Shown: positions 36,131 through 40,389 of the stretch, piece after piece
Layout of the letters: each line of letters opens with the position of its first letter
Numbering within the stretch: position 1 is the stretch's first letter
Source of the DNA: Clostridium gallinarum
GTDB lineage: Bacteria > Bacillota > Clostridia > Clostridiales > Clostridiaceae
Direction of reading: 5' to 3'
Assembly: GCF_014836325.1 (NCBI RefSeq)
Contig: NZ_JACSQZ010000030.1
Span: 1-40,389, forward strand
Length of the DNA stretch: 40,389 bases
Translations under genes and position numbers: made by a program
The notes under the pieces: model-generated
The model's input: the letters and a program-made list of their open reading frames with translations, nothing else
The model's database searches: none
Told to the model about the DNA's origin: nothing

Positions 36131-36991
36131 ATGAGTATTTTAAATAAAAATGATACTATCGCTTTAATATCTTGTTCTAATGCTTTAGATATCTCAATGA
36201 AAAAAAATATAGATAAACTAATTACCATACTAAAATCTTTAAATCTAAATGTGATTACTTCAAATGCTTTATTTAAGAATAAATATAATTCTACTGAAAA
36301 TGGAAAATTTAGAGCTAATGAATTAATGAATTTATATAATAATAAAGATATAAAGGCTATATTTGATTTATCTGGTGGAGATTTATGCAATGAAATTTTA
36401 GACTTCTTAGATTATAATGTAATTTTAAAATCTAATACCCCTTTTATAGGATATAGTGACTTAACCGTAATTTTAAATGCTTTATATACTAAAACTAATT
36501 TAATAAATTTTAACTATCAATTAAGAAATTTAATAAGAGAAAATAGTCTAGAACAAATTCATTATTTTAGAAATGTATTTTTAGAAAATACTAATATGTT
36601 AGAAGAACTTAATTATAAATTTATAAAAGGTAAGTCTATGGAAGGAGTTTTAATAGGCGGAAATATAAGATGCTTTTTAAAACTTGCTGGTACTGAATAT
36701 ATGCCAGATTTTAAAGATAAAATATTATTTTTAGAAGCTTTAAGCGGGGATGTTAATAAAATATCTACTTTTATTGCTCAATATAAGCAGTTGAGAGCTT
36801 TTTCTGATATTAAAGGACTTATTTTAGGAAAATTTACTGAATTAGAGGAAACATATAATGAGTCTTTCGTAATAGATTTATTTTTAGAAAAATTACAAGA
36901 ATATGATTTTCCTATTATAAAAACATCTAATTTAGGGCATAGTGCTAATTCTAAAGCAATATGTATAGGTGAAAAAATTATATTATCATGA
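36131..36991 (+). CDS. S66-family peptidase (LD-carboxypeptidase/MccF-like)
   Basis: Serine peptidase family that includes LD-carboxypeptidase LdcA, which trims murein tetrapeptides, and the microcin C immunity protein MccF. Catalytic residues: Ser109 in the nucleophile elbow IGYSDLT, Glu202 in LFLEA and His270 in NLGHSA. The DLSGGDL segment (79-85) matches the oxyanion region. The length of 286 aa is slightly short for the family and no signal peptide is seen, consistent with cytoplasmic action. AAAGGAGGATAG precedes the ATG. It is a single gene with its own promoter. Confidence 0.92.
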   Translation: MSILNKNDTIALISCSNALDISMKKNIDKLITILKSLNLNVITSNALFKNKYNSTENGKFRANELMNLYNNKDIKAIFDLSGGDLCNEILDFLDYNVILKSNTPFIGYSDLTVILNALYTKTNLINFNYQLRNLIRENSLEQIHYFRNVFLENTNMLEELNYKFIKGKSMEGVLIGGNIRCFLKLAGTEYMPDFKDKILFLEALSGDVNKISTFIAQYKQLRAFSDIKGLILGKFTELEETYNESFVIDLFLEKLQEYDFPIIKTSNLGHSANSKAICIGEKIILS

Positions 36992-37005
36992 TAACACTTC
37001 CATTG

Positions 37006-37034
37006 TTGAAATAATTTTTTATTAAAGTTATAAT
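37006..37034 (+). promoter_or_regulatory. yqeY-type gene promoter
   Basis: TTGAAA (37006-37011) and TATAAT (37029-37034), spacer 17 bp. A small ATAAAC/GTTTAT inverted repeat (37044-37058) follows in the leader. Confidence 0.7.
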
Positions 37035-37085
37035 TTATACTATGATAAACTTAGTTTATTATAATTTATCTTTTGAGGTGAAATT

Positions 37086-37523
37086 ATGTTAAAAGAAGAA
37101 CTGAAAAAAAATGAAATAGCTGCAATGAAAGCTAGAGATAAACAAACGGTTAGTGTATTACGATTAGTAAATGCTGAAATTAAAGCATATGAAGTAAATG
37201 AAAGAAAAGATGCAACAGATGACGTAGTTATTAAAATCGTTGAAAAACAACTTAAACAATTAAAAGAAACTCTTCAATATGCTATTCAATTAAATGATGA
37301 AGCTAAAATAGAAGAGGGAAATTTTGCAATAACATTACTTACACCATATCTTCCAGCACAATTAAGTGATGAAGAAGTTCAAGAAATGTTAAAGGAAATA
37401 ATAACAAAAGGAAACTATGGTCCAGCTGATATGGGAAAAATAATGAAAGAAATAATGCCAATGGTAAATGGTAAATTTGATAGATCTAAAATTAATCCAA
37501 TGGTAAAAGATATCCTAAAATAA
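37086..37523 (+). CDS. yqeY: GatB/YqeY domain protein
   Basis: Small cytoplasmic helical protein (145 aa) of the YqeY family, related to the C-terminal tRNA-binding domain of GatB. Recognised by the N-terminal LRLVNAEIKAYEVN, the central LLTPYLPAQLSDEEV and the C-terminal ADMGKIMKEIMPMVNGKFDRSKINPMVK segments. A link to tRNA-dependent amidation is proposed for the fold but not shown. GAGGTG precedes the ATG. It has its own promoter and a strong terminator. Confidence 0.94.
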   Translation: MLKEELKKNEIAAMKARDKQTVSVLRLVNAEIKAYEVNERKDATDDVVIKIVEKQLKQLKETLQYAIQLNDEAKIEEGNFAITLLTPYLPAQLSDEEVQEMLKEIITKGNYGPADMGKIMKEIMPMVNGKFDRSKINPMVKDILK

Positions 37524-37554
37524 AGTAAATCCTCCTTTCGGAGGATCTACTTTA
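37521..37554. terminator. Bidirectional terminator
   Basis: TAAAGTA and ATCCTCC (37521-37535) pair with GGAGGAT and TACTTTA (37540-37554) around one A-C mismatch, loop TTTC, then a T run. It serves the yqeY-type gene and the convergent DMT transporter. Confidence 0.85.
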
Positions 37555-38427
37555 TTTTTTTTCTACTTTATCTAACTTTTTATTATATAAAAACATATAT
37601 AATGAAGCTATAAAGATAATTCCATATCCAATAAAACTTAATTTATCAGGTAATTGTCCAAAAATTATAAAACTAATTATAGCTGAGAATATTATATTAG
37701 AGTAATCAAATATTGATATTTCTTTTGCAGGAGCATATTTATACGCAATTGTAATTCCAAATTGACCTATGCTCGCAAAAACTCCGGCCATTAATAGATA
37801 AAATAACTGTATAAATTCCATTTTTTTATATACCACAATCATAAAAGGAAAAATTACAATTAAAGAAAATAAAGAAAAATAAAATACTATAGTATAATGT
37901 TTTTCTTTAGAACCTAATGTTCTTAAGCAAGTATATGCTCCTGCTGCAAAAATAGCTCCTAAAATTCCTATAATAAATGGAAACATATCTACATTAAATG
38001 TAGGTTTAATTATAAATAATACACCTATAAATGCAATACAAATAGAAATAACTTGTTTGAAATTAATTTTTTCTCCCAAAAATAAAGCTGAAAAAATTAT
38101 AACAAAAAAAGGACTTAATTTATTTAGCATATTTGCATCTGATAATATTAATTTATCAATTGAATAATAATTTAAAACTATTCCAATTGTTCCTAAAGTT
38201 GATCTTAATATCAAAAGTTTTTGACTTTCCTTTTTCCCAAAAAAACTTTCCTTATTTTTTATAATAAATATTAATGCAATGATACATGATACTAAATTTC
38301 TAAAGAAAGTTTTCTGAAATGATGGTAAATCCCCAGCTAACTTTACAAAAGCCGACATTCCAGCAAACCCAAAAGCTGAAAAAATTATAAATATTATACC
38401 CTTTACTCTATTGCTTAAATTATTCAT
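37552..38427 (-). CDS. DMT/EamA-family transporter
   Basis: Drug/metabolite transporter superfamily permease, 291 aa, about ten hydrophobic helices arranged as two EamA repeats (about 10-137 and 150-283). The N-terminal GFAGMSAFVKLAG and central LNYYSIDKLILSDANMLNKLSPFFVIIFSALFLGEK are typical. Members export amino acids, nucleotides or metabolites; the substrate is not predictable. AAAGGAG precedes the ATG; it is monocistronic. Confidence 0.92.
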   Translation of the reverse strand: MNNLSNRVKGIIFIIFSAFGFAGMSAFVKLAGDLPSFQKTFFRNLVSCIIALIFIIKNKESFFGKKESQKLLILRSTLGTIGIVLNYYSIDKLILSDANMLNKLSPFFVIIFSALFLGEKINFKQVISICIAFIGVLFIIKPTFNVDMFPFIIGILGAIFAAGAYTCLRTLGSKEKHYTIVFYFSLFSLIVIFPFMIVVYKKMEFIQLFYLLMAGVFASIGQFGITIAYKYAPAKEISIFDYSNIIFSAIISFIIFGQLPDKLSFIGYGIIFIASLYMFLYNKKLDKVEKK

Positions 38428-38473
38428 TTTACCACTCCTTTTAATTTATAATACATTTATTTTCTAAAAAAAT

Positions 38474-38507
38474 CAAAAGCCTTAGAGGATAAAATCTAAG
38501 ACTTTTG
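38474..38507 (-). terminator. Terminator of the DUF1450-type gene
   Basis: Minus strand CAAAAGTCTTAGA pairs with TCTAAGGCTTTTG (one G-U pair), then seven T. Confidence 0.85.
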
Positions 38508-38510
38508 AAA

Positions 38511-38702
38511 TTATTTTTCTATTTTCTCTATAAACTCTTCTTCACTTTCTGTTTCTATATATTTACCATTAACGTAACCTATTACTAATCCATCAATACC
38601 ACCACATTCACCTATACAACCAACTTCCACATTATCGGCTCCAAATTTTAATTCTAATTCATCTATATCAATACCTGAACAAATTGGACAAACAGATATC
38701 AT
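38511..38702 (-). CDS. Small Cys protein of the DUF1450/YuzB type
   Basis: A 63-aa protein with Cys5 and Cys8 (CPIC) and Cys29 and Cys33 (CIGEC), followed by VIGYVNGKYIE. The pattern fits the DUF1450/YuzB group of small thioredoxin-fold or ferredoxin-like proteins that may bind an Fe-S cluster or zinc. GGAGATG precedes the ATG, and it has its own promoter and terminator, so it is a real monocistronic gene. The function is unknown. Confidence 0.85.
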   Translation of the reverse strand: MISVCPICSGIDIDELELKFGADNVEVGCIGECGGIDGLVIGYVNGKYIETESEEEFIEKIEK

Positions 38703-38733
38703 TTTTTCATCTCCTTTATAGTCTTATTCTATT

Positions 38734-38762
38734 ATTATATTAATAATAATTATTAATTACAA
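38734..38762 (-). promoter_or_regulatory. Promoter of the DUF1450-type gene
   Basis: Minus strand TTGTAA (38757-38762) and TATAAT (38734-38739), spacer 17 bp. Confidence 0.7.
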
Positions 38763-38904
38763 ACTGAATAGCATAAATTATATATATATTATCTCCTCAT
38801 TCCTTTTATTTCTTTTATTTTATTCTATATTGCTAGAATATTAATTCAATACAGTTTTTTCATATAAAAAGTATTAAAGTATAATGATTTCCTAAAATAA
38901 AAAT

Positions 38905-38927
38905 AAGACAGGTCATAAACCTGCCTT
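38905..38927 (-). terminator. ackA terminator
   Basis: Minus strand AAGGCAGGT pairs with ACCTGTCTT (one G-U), followed by ATTTTTATTTT. Confidence 0.85.
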
Positions 38928-38931
38928 AAAA

Positions 38932-40131
38932 TTAAATATTAGAAATTAATTTTACTGTATCCCTAGCAATCATAAGTTCTTCATTAGTAGGTATTTCATA
39001 AACCTTAACTTTTGAATTATCAGTTGATATTTCTTGTATTTTTCCTCTAACTGAATTTCTTTCATCATCAATTTCAAATCCTAAGAATTCAAGTCCTTTT
39101 AAACATTCTTTTCGAGTTACGGATGAATTTTCTCCTATACCAGCTGTAAATACAATTGCATCAACGCCTCCCATTATTCCAGCATAAGCAGCAATTTGCG
39201 CTCTTACCTTATAATGGAATATATTTAAAGCAAGCTTAGCTCTTTCATTTCCGTTTTCAGCCTCTTCTAATACATCTCTAAAATCAGAAGATATTCCTGA
39301 AATTCCTAATACCCCTGATTTTTTATTTAATATTTCATTAATATCATTTATCTCATATCCATGTACTTCCATTAAATAACTAATAACTGAAGGATCTATA
39401 CTTCCTGATCTAGTTCCCATCATAACACCTGCTAGTGGTGTAAATCCCATTGAAGTATCTATTGATTTACCACCCTTAACAGCAGCTAGTGAACAACCAT
39501 TTCCTAAATGACATGTAACTATTTTTAAATCTTTAATATCTTTTTCCATAACTTCTGCTACTTTTTGTGAAACATACATATGTGATGTTCCATGGAACCC
39601 ATATTTTCTAATACCATACTTTTCATATAATTCATATGGTAAAGGACAAATATATGATTCTTTAGGCATGGTTTGATGAAATGCTGTATCAAATACAGCA
39701 ACCATAGGAGTATTTGGCATAAGTTCTCTACATACTTCAATTCCTATTATATTAGGTGGATTATGTAAAGGTGCTAATGAACTACACTCTTTAATAGATT
39801 CTAAAACTTCATCATCAATTACTACTGAATGAGAATACTTTTCACCACCATGCACAACTCTATGTCCTACAGCCCCTATTTCATCCATTGATTGAATTAT
39901 ATTGTGATCTTTATTGATTAAAGCTTTTAAAACATGTTCTATTGCTACTTTGTGATTTGGCATGTTTTCTTTAATAATATATTTATCCTTACCTTCAACT
40001 TTTTGTGTTAAAATTGAACCCTCAATACCAATTCTTTCAACCAATCCTTGAACTAATGACTTTTCTGTTTCCATGTCAATTAATTGGTATTTTAATGACG
40101 AACTTCCACAGTTAATTACTAATGTCTTCAT
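38932..40131 (-). CDS. ackA: Acetate kinase
   Basis: Converts acetyl phosphate and ADP to acetate and ATP, the main substrate-level phosphorylation step of clostridial acetate fermentation. The ASKHA fold shows [10 protein letters not shown] at the N-terminus, [45 protein letters not shown] and [19 protein letters not shown]. The length of 399 aa is standard. The start at 40131 fits AAAGGAGAAG upstream and the family N-terminus; the frame opens 15 codons earlier inside the promoter region. pta, its usual neighbour, is not in the window but could lie just to the right. Confidence 0.97.
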   Translation of the reverse strand: MKTLVINCGSSSLKYQLIDMETEKSLVQGLVERIGIEGSILTQKVEGKDKYIIKENMPNHKVAIEHVLKALINKDHNIIQSMDEIGAVGHRVVHGGEKYSHSVVIDDEVLESIKECSSLAPLHNPPNIIGIEVCRELMPNTPMVAVFDTAFHQTMPKESYICPLPYELYEKYGIRKYGFHGTSHMYVSQKVAEVMEKDIKDLKIVTCHLGNGCSLAAVKGGKSIDTSMGFTPLAGVMMGTRSGSIDPSVISYLMEVHGYEINDINEILNKKSGVLGISGISSDFRDVLEEAENGNERAKLALNIFHYKVRAQIAAYAGIMGGVDAIVFTAGIGENSSVTRKECLKGLEFLGFEIDDERNSVRGKIQEISTDNSKVKVYEIPTNEELMIARDTVKLISNI

Positions 40132-40167
40132 TTCTCTTCTCCTTTTATCTATTGTATCATTAATTAT

Positions 40168-40195
40168 ATAATACACTAAAAAGCTATATATTCAA
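40168..40195 (-). promoter_or_regulatory. Possible ackA promoter
   Basis: Minus strand TTGAAT (40190-40195) and TATTAT (40168-40173), spacer 16 bp. Confidence 0.5.
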
Positions 40196-40343
40196 ATTGA
40201 TAGATTCTTCAAATTATAAAAAAAACACTAAAAATCTAAACTTCTATTAATTTTATTCTGATTAACTAAGTTTTACTCTAATTTCTATATTAATCTTTAA
40301 TATAAAAACAAATGATTAGTTGTAAAATGAACTTGAACTAAAT

Positions 40344-40361
40344 AAAAAAATCCATAGGATT
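40344..40361 (-). terminator. Possible terminator of an upstream gene
   Basis: Minus strand AATCC-TAT-GGATT followed by TTTTTT. The stem is only 5 bp; it may end a gene lying right of the window. Confidence 0.35.
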
Positions 40362-40389
40362 ACTTTTCGTGTTAAGATTGAGTTGCGAA

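Overview
The window is very AT-rich DNA with strong AGGAGG-type ribosome binding sites and intrinsic terminators after most transcription units. Gene content (lexA beside a Xer-like recombinase, mutS-mutL-miaA-hfq, desulfoferrodoxin, acetate kinase, galKET with a LacI-type regulator) points to a Firmicute of Clostridium sensu stricto. The species cannot be fixed from sequence alone. No rRNA, tRNA, CRISPR array, insertion sequence or prophage was recognised, and the layout is that of an ordinary chromosomal segment.

Region 1 (1-5440) begins with about 500 bp of non-coding DNA ending in a palindromic promoter region. Then come a tyrosine recombinase with an N-terminal helix-turn-helix-like extension, a small Cys-containing acidic protein divergent from lexA (the lexA promoter overlaps a textbook clostridial LexA box), a membrane protein that looks like a zincin which lost its active site, a PLP-dependent methionine gamma-lyase-like protein, and hfq. 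Region 2 (5210-10964) is the minus-strand mutS-mutL-miaA-hfq operon, joining mismatch repair, tRNA modification and the RNA chaperone. Region 3 (11187-20659) holds a FliB-type lysine methylase homologue, a SWIM/SNF2 ATPase, a methyltransferase, and an ATPase/permease ABC pair whose permease carries a coiled-coil insertion of about 260 residues.

Region 4 (20957-25816) is a Leloir galactose operon, galK-galE-galT, followed by its probable LacI-family regulator. The promoter has a regularly spaced array of five TTTTAC motifs just upstream of the -35 box. Region 5 (26023-30709) is a heterodimeric ABC multidrug exporter with one degenerate ATP site, divergent from a MarR regulator; a perfect 14-bp palindrome overlaps the marR -35 box and abuts that of the exporter. 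Region 6 (30834-40131) holds a purine-type permease, a Nudix hydrolase, a small conserved protein, a YgjP-type metallopeptidase, an MFS and a DMT transporter, desulfoferrodoxin with a catalytically eroded RNase H-like partner, an S66 peptidase, a YqeY protein, a DUF1450 protein and acetate kinase.

No clear new multi-gene system was found. The most unusual signals are non-coding: a 20-bp wobble-paired hairpin with a GC-rich loop (20825-20897), a 38-bp perfect palindrome (22073-22110), the phased TTTTAC array (25892-25944), a hairpin between a ribosome binding site and a start codon (5047-5073), and nested inverted repeats (11073-11143). Two proteins with eroded catalytic residues are also notable.
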